NCBI RefSeq assembly: GCF_007859935.1
Contig: NZ_SJPO01000003.1
Span: 268,827 to 332,826 of the forward strand
Source of the DNA: Posidoniimonas polymericola
Lineage (GTDB): Bacteria; Planctomycetota; Planctomycetia; Pirellulales; Lacipirellulaceae
DNA: 64,000 bases
Direction: 5' to 3'
Within the stretch, counting starts at the first letter, position 1. Each line of letters begins with the position of its first letter. A program made the translations under genes and the position numbers. The notes below the pieces were generated by a model, which was given only the letters and a program-made list of their open reading frames with translations, did not search any database and was not told where the DNA came from. Of this stretch, positions 1 through 9,368 are shown in pieces.

Positions 1-1
1 T

Positions 2-676
2 GTGCCGCTCGAAGAACGACGCGCGGAAGTCCTCGAGCTTGGCGAGCAGCTCAGAAACTTTGAGCGTTGCACAGCCCTCGAGCCGCGTCACGCGGGTCTC
101 GGCGGGCGGGTCGGCCAGCAGCCCGCAGAGCCGCTCGGCGACGTCGCCCACCCAGATGAACTCGACCTCGCGGTCCTCGATGATCTGTGGGCTCTCGCCA
201 GCGGCGAGTTTGGCGCAGAAGGTCGCCACGACGGAGTTGTAGTTCGGCCGACAGCCCGCGCCGTAGACGTTCGGGAGCACGGCGATTGAGAGCGGCGCGC
301 CGGTCCGGTGGGACCATTCGGCGAGCGTCTGCTCGGCGGCCAGCTTCGCCCGGCCGTAGGGCGAGCCGTTGTCGCGCTGCGTGGTCGAGCTGAACACGAC
401 GTGCGGCGTCTGGCCGTTGGCCTCGCACGCGCGGACGAGTTTCTCGGCCATCACGGTGTTGCCGGTGCGGACCTCGTCCTCGGTCCCGCGGTTGACGCCG
501 GCGATGTGCAGCACGGCGTCGCAGCCGGCGAGCTTGGCGGCGAGGCGATGCACGTCGTCCCAGGCCGACCGCGGGATCAGGCGGACCTCGACCCCTTCGT
601 GGGTGCGGAGCCGCGTCTGCAGCCCCTTAGCGACGAATCCGCTCGGACCGGTGATGGCGATGACCTGGTTGCTCAC
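2..676 (-). CDS. capF: CapF/WbjC-like NAD(P)-dependent sugar epimerase/reductase, 3' end cut by window edge
   Basis: The first 225 codons are present and the gene runs off the left edge, so the C-terminal part (a cupin domain in full-length CapF) is not seen. The protein opens with a Rossmann motif, AITGPSGFVAKG, and carries a short-chain dehydrogenase YxxxK motif in SPYGRAKLAAE near residue 118. The GTG start at 676 overlaps the TGA of the upstream capE gene (GTGA), which implies translational coupling. In the known CapE-CapF-CapG pathway CapF acts on the CapE product on the way to UDP-N-acetyl-L-fucosamine. The match to CapF rests on sequence resemblance and on the adjacent CapE. Other extended SDR enzymes of nucleotide-sugar metabolism remain possible. 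Confidence 0.8.
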   Translation of the reverse strand, partial: MSNQVIAITGPSGFVAKGLQTRLRTHEGVEVRLIPRSAWDDVHRLAAKLAGCDAVLHIAGVNRGTEDEVRTGNTVMAEKLVRACEANGQTPHVVFSSTTQRDNGSPYGRAKLAAEQTLAEWSHRTGAPLSIAVLPNVYGAGCRPNYNSVVATFCAKLAAGESPQIIEDREVEFIWVGDVAERLCGLLADPPAETRVTRLEGCATLKVSELLAKLEDFRASFFERH

Positions 677-1722
677 GCGGCGATCCTCTTCAGCTTGCGG
701 GCGGTGGGCCAGTCCTTCAGCTCGGCCTGCACTTCCGGCAGGCTGAGCAGCAGGGCCTCGGTGTCCTCGACCGTCAGGCGGGTGGCGTTCTCGGACGTGT
801 AGCCGTCTTTGATGAAGGTCGCCTTGAGGTCGCCGCGGGAGAAGTAGTCCTCGTAGTTGCGACCCGCGCGGCACGGCACGCGGTAGTAGTTGTCGTACTC
901 CTCGGAGCGGATCATCTCTTCGGGCGTCAGCAGCACCTCGTGGGTCTTCTCGCCCGCCCGCACGCCGACAATGTTGACTTCGTTGTCGGCGCCGAACAGG
1001 TTCAAGAGCGCCTGGGCCAGGACCTCGACGGTCGACGCGGTCGCCTTCTGGACGAGCACGTCGCCCTGCTGGCCGTGCTCCATCGCGAAGGTGACGAGCT
1101 TGACCGCCTCGGTCAGGGGGAGCAGCAGGCGGGTCATCTTGGGGTCGGTGACCGTCAGCGGCTTGCCGGCCTTGATCTGGTCGATGAACAGCGGGATGAC
1201 CGAGCCGCGAGAGCACATCACGTTGCCGTAGCGCACGCCGCAGAATGTAGTGGAGGTGGTCTGGTGCGACTGCGCCCGGGCGAGCATCAGCTTTTCCATC
1301 AGGGCCTTGGTCTGGCCCATCGCGTTGACCGGGTAGACCGCCTTGTCGGTGCTGAGCACGACCAGCTTCTCGACGCCGACTTCCTCGGCCGACTCGAGCA
1401 CGTTGTGCGCGCCGATAATATTGGTCTGCACCGCCTCGAACGGGAAAAACTCGCACGAGGGGACCTGCTTGAGCGCCGCCGCGTGGAACACGTAGTTGGC
1501 GCCCCGCATCGCGTAGGCGACCTGCGGCCGGTCGCGGATGTCGCCGATGACGAAGCTGACCCGCTCGTCGTTGAGGGCGAGCCGCATGTCGTGCTGCTTC
1601 TTCTCGTCGCGGCTGAACACGACGACGCGCTCCGGCGAGTGGTCGGTCAAGACCATGCGGGTGAAGCTGTTGCCGAACGAACCGGTGCCGCCGGTCACAA
1701 AGATCGTCTTCCCGTCGAACAT
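673..1722 (-). CDS. capE: CapE/FnlA/WbjB-type UDP-GlcNAc 4,6-dehydratase/5-epimerase
   Basis: This 349-residue cytosolic short-chain dehydrogenase should convert UDP-GlcNAc to a 4-keto-6-deoxy sugar, the first step toward UDP-L-FucNAc-type sugars. The NAD-binding motif GGTGSFG is at residues 11-17. The active-site segment has Asp126-Lys127 and then MGQTK with Met135 and Lys139; the usual tyrosine of YxxxK is Met, as is known for this subgroup. I chose the ATG at 1722 because MFDGKTIFVTGG is the family N-terminus. The frame stays open upstream to 1833, but that stretch looks non-coding. It lies 117 bp downstream of wecB and overlaps capF by 4 bp. The length matches the family (about 340 aa). 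Confidence 0.9.
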   Translation of the reverse strand: MFDGKTIFVTGGTGSFGNSFTRMVLTDHSPERVVVFSRDEKKQHDMRLALNDERVSFVIGDIRDRPQVAYAMRGANYVFHAAALKQVPSCEFFPFEAVQTNIIGAHNVLESAEEVGVEKLVVLSTDKAVYPVNAMGQTKALMEKLMLARAQSHQTTSTTFCGVRYGNVMCSRGSVIPLFIDQIKAGKPLTVTDPKMTRLLLPLTEAVKLVTFAMEHGQQGDVLVQKATASTVEVLAQALLNLFGADNEVNIVGVRAGEKTHEVLLTPEEMIRSEEYDNYYRVPCRAGRNYEDYFSRGDLKATFIKDGYTSENATRLTVEDTEALLLSLPEVQAELKDWPTARKLKRIAA

Positions 1723-1839
1723 TCCGTTGCTCGGCCTTGGGGGTCGCGGTGGAGAGCAGCCGGCCGTGTCCATGGCCTGATGCTGGGCCAAAAGTTTATG
1801 GCCGACGGTCGCCGACCAACAACCCCAGTTCACGCCTCG

Positions 1840-2961
1840 CTAGCACCCGGCGATCAGGCCTGCGATCCGCTCGGCGGCGTGTCCGTCGCCGTACGGGTTA
1901 GAGGTCGGCCGCCGTCGCGAGAGCTCCGCCGGGTCGTCCAGCAGCAGCGAGACCTCTTCGACGATGCGGCCGGTGCTGGCGCCGACCAGCCGGGCCGCGC
2001 CGGCGTCGACCGCCTCAGGCCGTTCGGTAGTGTCCCGCATCACCAGCAGCGGCTTGCCGAGCGAGGGGGCCTCCTCCTGCACCCCGCCCGAGTCGGTCAG
2101 GATCAGCGTCGAGCGGTCCATCAGCCAGACAAACTCTGGGTAGCTGGCGGGCAGCAGCAGGTGGACGTTCGCCAAGCCGCCGAGCGCCTCGTGCACGGGC
2201 CCTCGGACGTTCGGGTTGAGGTGCACCGGGTAGACGAAGTCGGTGTCGGTGAAACGCCTGGCTAGGGCGGCGATCGCGTCGCAAATCCCCTGCATGCCGG
2301 CTCCGAAGTTCTCCCGCCGGTGGCCAGTAATCAGCACCAGGCGTTCGCGTTCCAGGCCGGCGTGCCGGCAGCGCCAGTGGGCGCCGTTCTCGCGTTCACG
2401 CTCAACGGTCGCCAGCAGGGCGTCGACCACGGTGTTGCCGGTTACGTGGATCTGGTCGTTGGGCACGTGCTCGCGGCGCAGCTCGTCGGCCGAGCGCTCG
2501 GTCGGCGCGCAGTGCACCGTGGTAGCGATGCTAGCAACTCGGCGGTTGAACTCTTCGGGCCACGGCGCCTGCAGGTTGTGCGTCCGCAGCCCGGCCTCGA
2601 CGTGCACCAGCGGCAGCCGGTGGTAGAACGCCGTTAGCGCCGCCGCCAGCACCGAGCTGGTGTCGCCCTGCGCCACGACCACCGTCGGCGCGTGCTCCTG
2701 CACGACGCGGTCTAACCCCTCCAGGCACCGCGCGGTGAGCCCCGACAGCGACTGGTTGGGACGCATCACGTCGAGGTTCACGTCGGCCGTCAGGCCGAAG
2801 TAGTCTGCCACCTGCGCCAGCATCTCCTGGTGCTGCCCGGTGAAGCAGACCACCGGCGTCATTTCGTCGCGGCCCAGGCACGCGCGGACCACGGGGGCCA
2901 TCTTGATCGCCTCGGGACGCGTGCCAACGACTAGCAGCGGTTTGCAGGGGGAACTCGGCAT
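1840..2961 (-). CDS. wecB: UDP-N-acetylglucosamine 2-epimerase, non-hydrolysing (WecB/CapG family)
   Basis: This 373-residue GT-B fold enzyme inverts C2 of UDP-HexNAc sugars. Visible family motifs are GTRPEAIKMAP near the N-terminus, HVEAGLRT, PEEFNRR, TGHRREN, DSGGVQEEAP and a C-terminal PYGDGHAAERI. The length is typical. It is the first gene of the leftward wecB-capE-capF group. It could therefore be the CapG enzyme completing UDP-L-FucNAc synthesis rather than a UDP-ManNAc-forming WecB; sequence alone does not settle this. A 155-bp divergent gap separates it from the export operon, so the two units may share a control region. Confidence 0.9.
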   Translation of the reverse strand: MPSSPCKPLLVVGTRPEAIKMAPVVRACLGRDEMTPVVCFTGQHQEMLAQVADYFGLTADVNLDVMRPNQSLSGLTARCLEGLDRVVQEHAPTVVVAQGDTSSVLAAALTAFYHRLPLVHVEAGLRTHNLQAPWPEEFNRRVASIATTVHCAPTERSADELRREHVPNDQIHVTGNTVVDALLATVERERENGAHWRCRHAGLERERLVLITGHRRENFGAGMQGICDAIAALARRFTDTDFVYPVHLNPNVRGPVHEALGGLANVHLLLPASYPEFVWLMDRSTLILTDSGGVQEEAPSLGKPLLVMRDTTERPEAVDAGAARLVGASTGRIVEEVSLLLDDPAELSRRRPTSNPYGDGHAAERIAGLIAGC

Positions 2962-3116
2962 GGGGTCCTTTGGGGGGCGGGCCCGAGCGGGGCGCGGGGG
3001 AGGGGGGGCAGGGGGCAGGAAGCGGACCGACCTTGTTGGCGACCGCAGGAAACTGTATTAACCCCCGCTCACCATCCTAACCAGAGGTCCTGCGCCCGCA
3101 ACGAGTCGCTTCCCGA

Positions 3117-4220
3117 ATGCCGTCCTACACCCTGCAATTCCGGTTGTTTACTGCCGCGGTGCTCCTTTCGGGCGCGGCCCTCGGCTGCCACTCTGCCCAG
3201 TACCGGGCCGCGGACCTCCCGCTGAATATGCGCCGCTCGGCGGCCCTGAACTCGAGTCAGATCCAGATTTCTAGCCTGGCGAGCGGCGGCGGGAAGAGCA
3301 CCACCATCGGCGCCGACGACCTGCTTTCCGTACAATTGGCGACCGGCGTCGAGACCACCGAGCGGGAGCCGCTGCTCGTCCGCGTCGACGCCAACGGCGA
3401 CGCGGACGTCCCGCTGATCGGTCCGGTCCGGCTGGCGGGGCTCGATGTCGCCTCGGCCGGTCGGCAGATCGGCGCCGCCGCGGTTGAACGCGGCATCTAC
3501 CAGCGGCCGCAGGTCACGGTGCAGATGCACGAGCAGGCGACCAATCGTGTCGTCGTGCTCGGGGCCGTAACCAACCCCGGCGCCTACGAAATCCCACGGG
3601 CGGGGTGCGACGTCGCCAGCGCGATCGCGCTGGCCGGCGGCCTCACCGAGGATGCCGGCCCAGAGGTCGAGCTGCTGCGTCAGTCGCGCACCGGGCTGAT
3701 CACCGCCGACGTCCAGCCCGACGCGGGTGACGAGGGCGGGGTGCAGCAGGTCTCGTACCAGGCGGCGGCCGGCGGGCCGGTTACCGAACGAATCAATCTC
3801 GCTCAGGCGGGCGCCGGGAGCTCCACCAATCAGCGTCTGGACGACCGCGACGTCGTGATGGTGCACCCGAAAGAGAAGCGGGTCTTCCACGTGACCGGCC
3901 TGGTGGAACGCCCCGACCAGTTTGAACTGCCCGACGACCAGGTGATCCGCGTGCTCGACGCGCTGGCGATGGCCGGCGGGACCAGCTCGCCGGTGGCGGA
4001 CCGCGTGTTCGTTATCCGGCAGAACGACATCGACGCCGAGCCTCCGGTCGTGATCGAGGTCAGCATCGCCAAGGCCAAGATGTCCGGCGATGAGAACCTG
4101 GTGATCGGATCGGGCGACCTGGTGAGCGTCGAGCAGACCGCCGCCACCACCGTGCTGGACGCCTTCCGGAACTTCTTCCGTGTGACCATGGGCGTCAGCA
4201 GCCGGCTTGCCGCGTTCTAA
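3117..4220 (+). CDS. Polysaccharide export lipoprotein, Wza/SLBB family
   Basis: This is an outer-membrane auxiliary protein for polysaccharide export, 367 aa. A lipoprotein signal peptide ends in the lipobox ALGC with Cys24, so it is predicted to be membrane-anchored in the periplasm. A poly-export domain spans roughly residues 60-140 (IGADDLLSV, then DGDADVPLIGPV-like strands). Two SLBB-like segments follow, at about 143-200 (VVVLGAVTNPGAYEIP) and 255-345 (VFHVTGLVERPDQFELP). It is the first gene of the rightward export operon, 63 bp upstream of the Wzc-like kinase, its usual partner. It is close in length to E. coli Wza (about 380 aa). Confidence 0.88.
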   Translation: MPSYTLQFRLFTAAVLLSGAALGCHSAQYRAADLPLNMRRSAALNSSQIQISSLASGGGKSTTIGADDLLSVQLATGVETTEREPLLVRVDANGDADVPLIGPVRLAGLDVASAGRQIGAAAVERGIYQRPQVTVQMHEQATNRVVVLGAVTNPGAYEIPRAGCDVASAIALAGGLTEDAGPEVELLRQSRTGLITADVQPDAGDEGGVQQVSYQAAAGGPVTERINLAQAGAGSSTNQRLDDRDVVMVHPKEKRVFHVTGLVERPDQFELPDDQVIRVLDALAMAGGTSSPVADRVFVIRQNDIDAEPPVVIEVSIAKAKMSGDENLVIGSGDLVSVEQTAATTVLDAFRNFFRVTMGVSSRLAAF

Positions 4221-4283
4221 GAATAGCAACTCACCCCATCGATCGCGGGGCCTAGCCCGCGAGCCAACCGACCGACACCAAGA

Positions 4284-6617
4284 ATGACAGCCGTCGATCA
4301 ACAAGGTGGTTTTCCAGAAGAGGCGGCCCACGAGGGGTCGCTGGCCGACTCGCTGCACGGGCTGGTGCGTCTGCTGCGGCTGATGCAGCGCAACCAGGCG
4401 ACCCTGGCGTGGTGCGTTGCCGGCTGCACGGTGATCGCGATGGCGTACTACGTCGCCGCCCCGCGCTTCTACAGCTCCACCGCTAAGCTGCTGCTGATCG
4501 AGCAGGACCCGGACAGCGTATCGAGCGTCGCCGAAGGGGGACGCGCCGACGACCTCATGGCGACCCACCGCGAGCTGGTGAAGAGCCCGGTTGTGCTGCA
4601 GAACGCGATCTCCGACCTGCCGCCCGAGCACCGCATCGACCTCGAAACGATCAACCCTTCCCACTGGGTAGAGGAGCTCGGTCGCGGCCTGTCGGCGTCG
4701 ACCGTCCGCCGCACTAAGTTTATCCAGGTCAGCTACAAGTCGCGGCGGCCGGAGTCGGCCGTGGCGGTGGTCAACGCGGTGATCAACAGCTACCTGCACT
4801 TCGTCGAAGAGACCCACCGCAGCACCGCCGCCGAGGTGCTCGACGTGCTCACCATCGAACGCGACCAGCTGCAGAGCGAGCTGCTGCGGAAGCAGAAACT
4901 GCTGCAGGAGGCCCGCGAACGGTGCGGACACCTGGCGATCGATCAGAAGGACGGCGTGGTCGACCCGATGATCGGCCGGGCGATCCACCTCAACGACGCC
5001 CTAATGGAGGCCCAGCAGCGGCGGCTCGACCTGCAGGGCTCGCTGGCGTCGGTGGCGATGGCGATGGCCCGCGGCGACGACATGCGCAACTACCTGAGCG
5101 TGGTCGAGGAGGCGGTCGGAGAGCAGATGATGCTGGCCGCGCTCGGACTCAGCCACCAGGACATGGAGATGCTCACCAGCCAGCAGCAGCGGCTGATGGA
5201 GACCCAGGACGAGCTGCGGCGGCTGTCGCCCCACTACGGGCCCAACCACCCCCAGATCAAGGAGCTCACCGAGCAGGTCGCCGCGCTGCAGCAGTACCTC
5301 TCGAGCTACCACGCCGCCAGCGGTTCGCGCTACGCGTCGATCAACAACGGCGACCTCGGACCGATGATCAAGCGGACCCTCGAGCAGTCGGTCGCCCAGG
5401 CGATGGAGCAGGAACGCATCCTGGCCGAGTCGTTCGAGGACGCCCGCGTCAACGCCGCCCGTCAGAGCGGCGACCTGGTCGAGCTCGACATGCGGAAACG
5501 CGAGGTCGAGCGGCTGGAGTCGCTGCACGACGTGCTGTTCGAGAAGATCGCGGCGGTCGACATCCACCAGGTTCAAGCGCCGATCCGCGCCAGCATTGTC
5601 GAGGAGCCGCTGCCCGAGGAGACCCCGGTGTCGCCGCGGTTCGCCCGGCTGTTCGGCTCGGCCCTGGTCGGCGGCGTGCTGCTGGGGGCCGGCATCGTGT
5701 TCATCCGCGACCAGCTCGACGACCGCTTCGCCTCGCCCGACGAGATGTCCCAGCAGCTCGAGCTGCCGGTGCTGTCGGTCGTGCGGACCCTCAACCCGCT
5801 GCCCGGCACGGGACTCGACGCGGTCCACATGCACGTCGACGCGAACTCGGTCGAAGCCGAGGCCTTCCGCACCCTGCGGACCTCGCTCACCCTCCGCGGC
5901 GAAGAGACCGAACGACTCGTCATCTCCAGCGCCGAGCCGTCCGACGGCAAGACGACGGTCTCGTCGAACCTGGGCGTCGCGTTCGCGCAGGTCGGCAAAC
6001 GCACCCTGATCATCGACGCCGACCTCCGCAAACCCGGCATGACCAGCCTGATGGGCCTCAAGGGCCACGCCGGCGTCACGGACATCCTGATCTGCGAAGG
6101 CGCCATCGGCGCTCTCGCAGAGCGGTGCCTGGTCAAGACCGGGCTCGATAAGCTCGACGTCATCCCGGCCGGTCCCCGCCGGCCCGACGCGGCCGAGCTG
6201 CTCTCGGGACCCAACTTCGGCGAGCTGCTCGCCTGGGCCGAGGGACGCTACGACCAGGTCCTGGTCGACTGCCCGCCCGTGCTGGCGGTCAGCGACGCCC
6301 AGATCATCGGCCGCCTGGTCGACGGCGTGGTCGTGGTGGTCACGCCCGAAAAGAACCACCGCCGGTTGGTGGTCCGCGCGTGCGACAGCTTCCTGCACGC
6401 CGGCTGCCACGTGCACGGCGTCGTGGCGAACCGCATCTCTAACAAATCCGAAGGCGGCTACGGCTACGGGTATGGCTACGGGTACGGCTACGGGCACTCC
6501 GACGAGGAGGAGAGAGTCGAGGAAAAAGTCGAGCACGACCTGTCGCCTGTCGAGCCCGCAGCCGCGTCGTGGCGCCGCCCGACCGAAGGTCCCGCCGACG
6601 CCGACCGGGCGGCCTAA
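4284..6617 (+). CDS. Wzc-like chain-length determinant/tyrosine autokinase (BY-kinase)
   Basis: This 777-residue inner-membrane co-polymerase controls polysaccharide chain length and export by autophosphorylation. A Wzz-type N-terminal domain starts after residue 30, with TM1 at about 41-58. A long coiled-coil periplasmic part spans about 180-430 and TM2 is at about 457-474. The cytoplasmic BY-kinase domain has Walker A EPSDGKTT (551-558), Walker A' LIIDADLRKPGM (575-586) and Walker B VLVDCPP (659-665). The C-terminal tyrosine cluster is an alternating Gly-Tyr run with six tyrosines at 726-736, followed by an acidic tail. This is more regular than most BY-kinase tails. It sits between the Wza-like gene and the ligase. 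Confidence 0.92.
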   Translation: MTAVDQQGGFPEEAAHEGSLADSLHGLVRLLRLMQRNQATLAWCVAGCTVIAMAYYVAAPRFYSSTAKLLLIEQDPDSVSSVAEGGRADDLMATHRELVKSPVVLQNAISDLPPEHRIDLETINPSHWVEELGRGLSASTVRRTKFIQVSYKSRRPESAVAVVNAVINSYLHFVEETHRSTAAEVLDVLTIERDQLQSELLRKQKLLQEARERCGHLAIDQKDGVVDPMIGRAIHLNDALMEAQQRRLDLQGSLASVAMAMARGDDMRNYLSVVEEAVGEQMMLAALGLSHQDMEMLTSQQQRLMETQDELRRLSPHYGPNHPQIKELTEQVAALQQYLSSYHAASGSRYASINNGDLGPMIKRTLEQSVAQAMEQERILAESFEDARVNAARQSGDLVELDMRKREVERLESLHDVLFEKIAAVDIHQVQAPIRASIVEEPLPEETPVSPRFARLFGSALVGGVLLGAGIVFIRDQLDDRFASPDEMSQQLELPVLSVVRTLNPLPGTGLDAVHMHVDANSVEAEAFRTLRTSLTLRGEETERLVISSAEPSDGKTTVSSNLGVAFAQVGKRTLIIDADLRKPGMTSLMGLKGHAGVTDILICEGAIGALAERCLVKTGLDKLDVIPAGPRRPDAAELLSGPNFGELLAWAEGRYDQVLVDCPPVLAVSDAQIIGRLVDGVVVVVTPEKNHRRLVVRACDSFLHAGCHVHGVVANRISNKSEGGYGYGYGYGYGYGHSDEEERVEEKVEHDLSPVEPAAASWRRPTEGPADADRAA

Positions 6618-6638
6618 CCGCCGACACTATGCATTGCT

Positions 6639-9368
6639 ATGAAGCCGCAAGCCATCATCCAACGACTCCGCAATGTCGATGTCCGCCGCTGGCCGCTGAA
6701 GGCCGTGGACGCGGGCCTGGCGGCGGTGCTGCTGGTGGCGCCGCTATTCTACGGCGGGCGGCATGACATCGGCCTGCTGGCCTACGCGGTGATCGTGCTG
6801 GCGACCGCGGTCGCCTGGGCGGTGCACCGCGCGACGAACGAGGGCTCGGCGAGCCCGCTCTCTGGCTGGGCCGCCGCGCTGCTGGCGGCGGGACCGGCGC
6901 TGCTGCTCCTCCAACTGACTCCGCTGCCGCCGGCAGTCTTGGGGGTGCTTTCCCCGGAGCTGGCCGATCGCCTGACCACCTGGCGCGGGGATGCGAACTC
7001 GTTCGGCGCGTGGCAGACGCTGACCGTGGACGCCTGGGCGACCCGTTCTAGTCTTGCAACGCTGCTGACGCACTGCGTGCTGTTCCTCGTTGCCGCCCAG
7101 CGGCTCAAAACCGTCGGCGACGTCCGGCGGCTGATCTCTTGGGTCGGCTTTGCGGCGGTTGGCATGTCGGCGCTCGCGCTGCTGCAGTACGCCTCGGGGA
7201 CGAAGCTGCTGCTGTGGTGCATTCCGCTGCCGTACCGCGACGTCAGCCGCGCGGCGCTCGGCTCGTTCACGACCCCCAACCACTGCGGGCACTTCATTGC
7301 GTTGGGCGTAGGCGCCCTGCTGCTGCTCGCCCTGCGGCAACGCGAGGCGCTCGCCGCGGCCGCCCTCCGTCGTTCTCCCAACGCCAAGCCCGGCGTATCG
7401 CGCGACGAGCTCATTCGGACCATTGGCTCAATCGCCGCGCTCGGGCTGACCGCCGCGGCGGTGCTGTTGACCTTCTCGCGCGGGGCGTTGCTCGCCTACC
7501 TCGTCGGTATGGCCGTGACGCTCGCGCTGCTCGGCTGGGCCGGGTGGGTCGGGCGGTCGCACTTAGTGCGCGGCGGTCTGCTGCTGATCGTGGCCGGCGT
7601 TGCGTTGTCGCTGCTGCAGTACGATCAGGTCTCCCAGAAGTCGGGCGGGGTGACGCTGACCGGCATCGACGACCTGACCGACACCACAGACCGCCAGCTG
7701 GTGTGGCGGGCGAACCTGTCGGCCTTCGCCGCCAACCCGGTCTTCGGGTACGGGGCCGGCAGCCACGGCCAGGTCTACCCGATGTTCATCGAGGAGGCCA
7801 CGCCGGTCCACTTCACTCACGCCGAGTCCGGGTACCTGCAGGTCGCCACCGAGGCCGGCCTGGCCGGGCTGCTGCTGGCAGGCGGCGCCGTGGCGCTCGT
7901 TGGCTGCTGGTGCGTCCGCGGCCTGGTCGGCGCCAAGGACCGCGACGATCTGGCCCTGTGGGCCGTGATCGCCGGGGCGCTGGGCGTGTCTCTGTTCCAC
8001 TCGATCGCCGACTTTGTCTGGTTCATCCCGTCCTGCCTGGCGCCGATGGTGCTGATCGCGGCGGCGGCGATGCGGCTGCACCTGCTCCGTGACAAACGCC
8101 CCCTCTGGCGGCCCAATGGCGTCGTCAGCGGCGGCTACGCCGGCGTCGCGATGGCGTCGGCGTGCGTGGCCCTGCTGGTCGCCCCCGCCGAAACCGCCCG
8201 CCTGCGGGACCACTACACGACGACCTCGGTCGCGGTGAATCGCTACAACTCAAGCCTGTTCGCCAAGGCCCGCAACAACGCCCCGGACGCCGACGATCAG
8301 ATCCTGGCTTCGCGGGTGTACTACTCGGACGAGATGATCCGCGACCTGGTCGAGATCGTCCGCGCCAACCCTCAGGACGCGGCCGCGCAGCTCCGCTTGG
8401 CGGCCCAGTGCCTGCACCGGTTCGAGCTGGCGCAGGCCCAGGCCGGAGGCGGCATGGGGCTGGAGGCGGTCCGCTCGGCGGTGCTCGCCTCGGAGTTCCC
8501 CTCGCACGAGGCGACGGTCGAATGGCTGCGCCGCGCCTTCGGCGAGGACGCTCGACTGCTGCTCACCGCCCGCTCGGCGGCCGCGCACGCGGTGCGGCTC
8601 TGCCCGCTGCAGGGAGAGGGCTACCTCTACCTGGCGGACCTCGACTTCCTCGCCGCCGACCAGTTGCCCGGCAACGACCAGCTGGTCGAGCAGGCGCTGT
8701 CGGTGCGGCCGCAGAACGGCAGCGTGCTGTTCACCGCCGGCAAGCACCGCTTCCAGACCGCCCAGATCGACGAGGCCCGCGAGCTGTGGCGGCGGGCGGG
8801 TCGCGCCCCGGGCAACCACTTGGTGAAGCTCGCTTCGGTCGTGAGCCTGCTGTTCCCGGCGGAGCAGTTCGTCACCGACTTTGATCCGGACTGGCGGTTC
8901 ACCTTCGCCGCCTACGAGTTCTACCGCCACCGCGGCAACGAGACCGACCTGCGGGCGCTGGCGGTCCACGCCACGAAACTAGCCGAGCAGAACCAGCTGA
9001 CCGACACGCCGCGGCACGCGGCTGTGAACTACTGGCAGGCGGCGACCATCCACGAGCAGCTCGGCGACCTGCCCCGTGCCGTGGAGTGCGCCGCCCGCGC
9101 CTACGAGATTGAACCCCGGTTGTTCCACATCCGCCGCGGGCTGGCGAGCGCGTTGTTCCGGTCGGAACGCTACGACGAGGCCGACCCGCACATCCGCTGG
9201 TGCCTGGCCCGCAGCCCCGACGATCAGTCGCTGCGGAGCTGGTTGGAGAAGATCGCCAAGCACCGCCTGATGCAGCGAGACGCTTCCAGCCCGACGCGTG
9301 TCGCCCGCCGCTCGCTGCTGGCGAGCCCGTGGGACGAACCCCCGACCGACCCCAAGCAAGATCCATGA
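6639..9368 (+). CDS. O-antigen ligase/polymerase family membrane protein with C-terminal TPR domain
   Basis: The 909 residues divide into two parts. The N-terminal half has about ten to twelve hydrophobic helices and a Wzy_C-like core (RQLVWRANLSAFAANPVFGYGAGS, about residues 350-375, then HAESGYLQVATEAGLAGLL). This is typical of O-antigen ligases and Wzy polymerases that act in the inner membrane on lipid-linked glycans. From about residue 540 on the protein is soluble and helical, with TPR-like repeats (ERLGDLPRAVECAARAYEIEP-type units). The stop overlaps the next gene by ATGA, so translation is probably coupled. Its location in the export operon suggests it is the polymerase of this capsule/EPS system, but ligase versus polymerase is not decided by sequence. 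Confidence 0.82.
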   Translation: MKPQAIIQRLRNVDVRRWPLKAVDAGLAAVLLVAPLFYGGRHDIGLLAYAVIVLATAVAWAVHRATNEGSASPLSGWAAALLAAGPALLLLQLTPLPPAVLGVLSPELADRLTTWRGDANSFGAWQTLTVDAWATRSSLATLLTHCVLFLVAAQRLKTVGDVRRLISWVGFAAVGMSALALLQYASGTKLLLWCIPLPYRDVSRAALGSFTTPNHCGHFIALGVGALLLLALRQREALAAAALRRSPNAKPGVSRDELIRTIGSIAALGLTAAAVLLTFSRGALLAYLVGMAVTLALLGWAGWVGRSHLVRGGLLLIVAGVALSLLQYDQVSQKSGGVTLTGIDDLTDTTDRQLVWRANLSAFAANPVFGYGAGSHGQVYPMFIEEATPVHFTHAESGYLQVATEAGLAGLLLAGGAVALVGCWCVRGLVGAKDRDDLALWAVIAGALGVSLFHSIADFVWFIPSCLAPMVLIAAAAMRLHLLRDKRPLWRPNGVVSGGYAGVAMASACVALLVAPAETARLRDHYTTTSVAVNRYNSSLFAKARNNAPDADDQILASRVYYSDEMIRDLVEIVRANPQDAAAQLRLAAQCLHRFELAQAQAGGGMGLEAVRSAVLASEFPSHEATVEWLRRAFGEDARLLLTARSAAAHAVRLCPLQGEGYLYLADLDFLAADQLPGNDQLVEQALSVRPQNGSVLFTAGKHRFQTAQIDEARELWRRAGRAPGNHLVKLASVVSLLFPAEQFVTDFDPDWRFTFAAYEFYRHRGNETDLRALAVHATKLAEQNQLTDTPRHAAVNYWQAATIHEQLGDLPRAVECAARAYEIEPRLFHIRRGLASALFRSERYDEADPHIRWCLARSPDDQSLRSWLEKIAKHRLMQRDASSPTRVARRSLLASPWDEPPTDPKQDP

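Noticed and set aside
3069..4988. Minus-strand frame of 639 codons opposite the export genes
   Set aside because: It covers two well-supported genes on the plus strand and has no recognisable domain.
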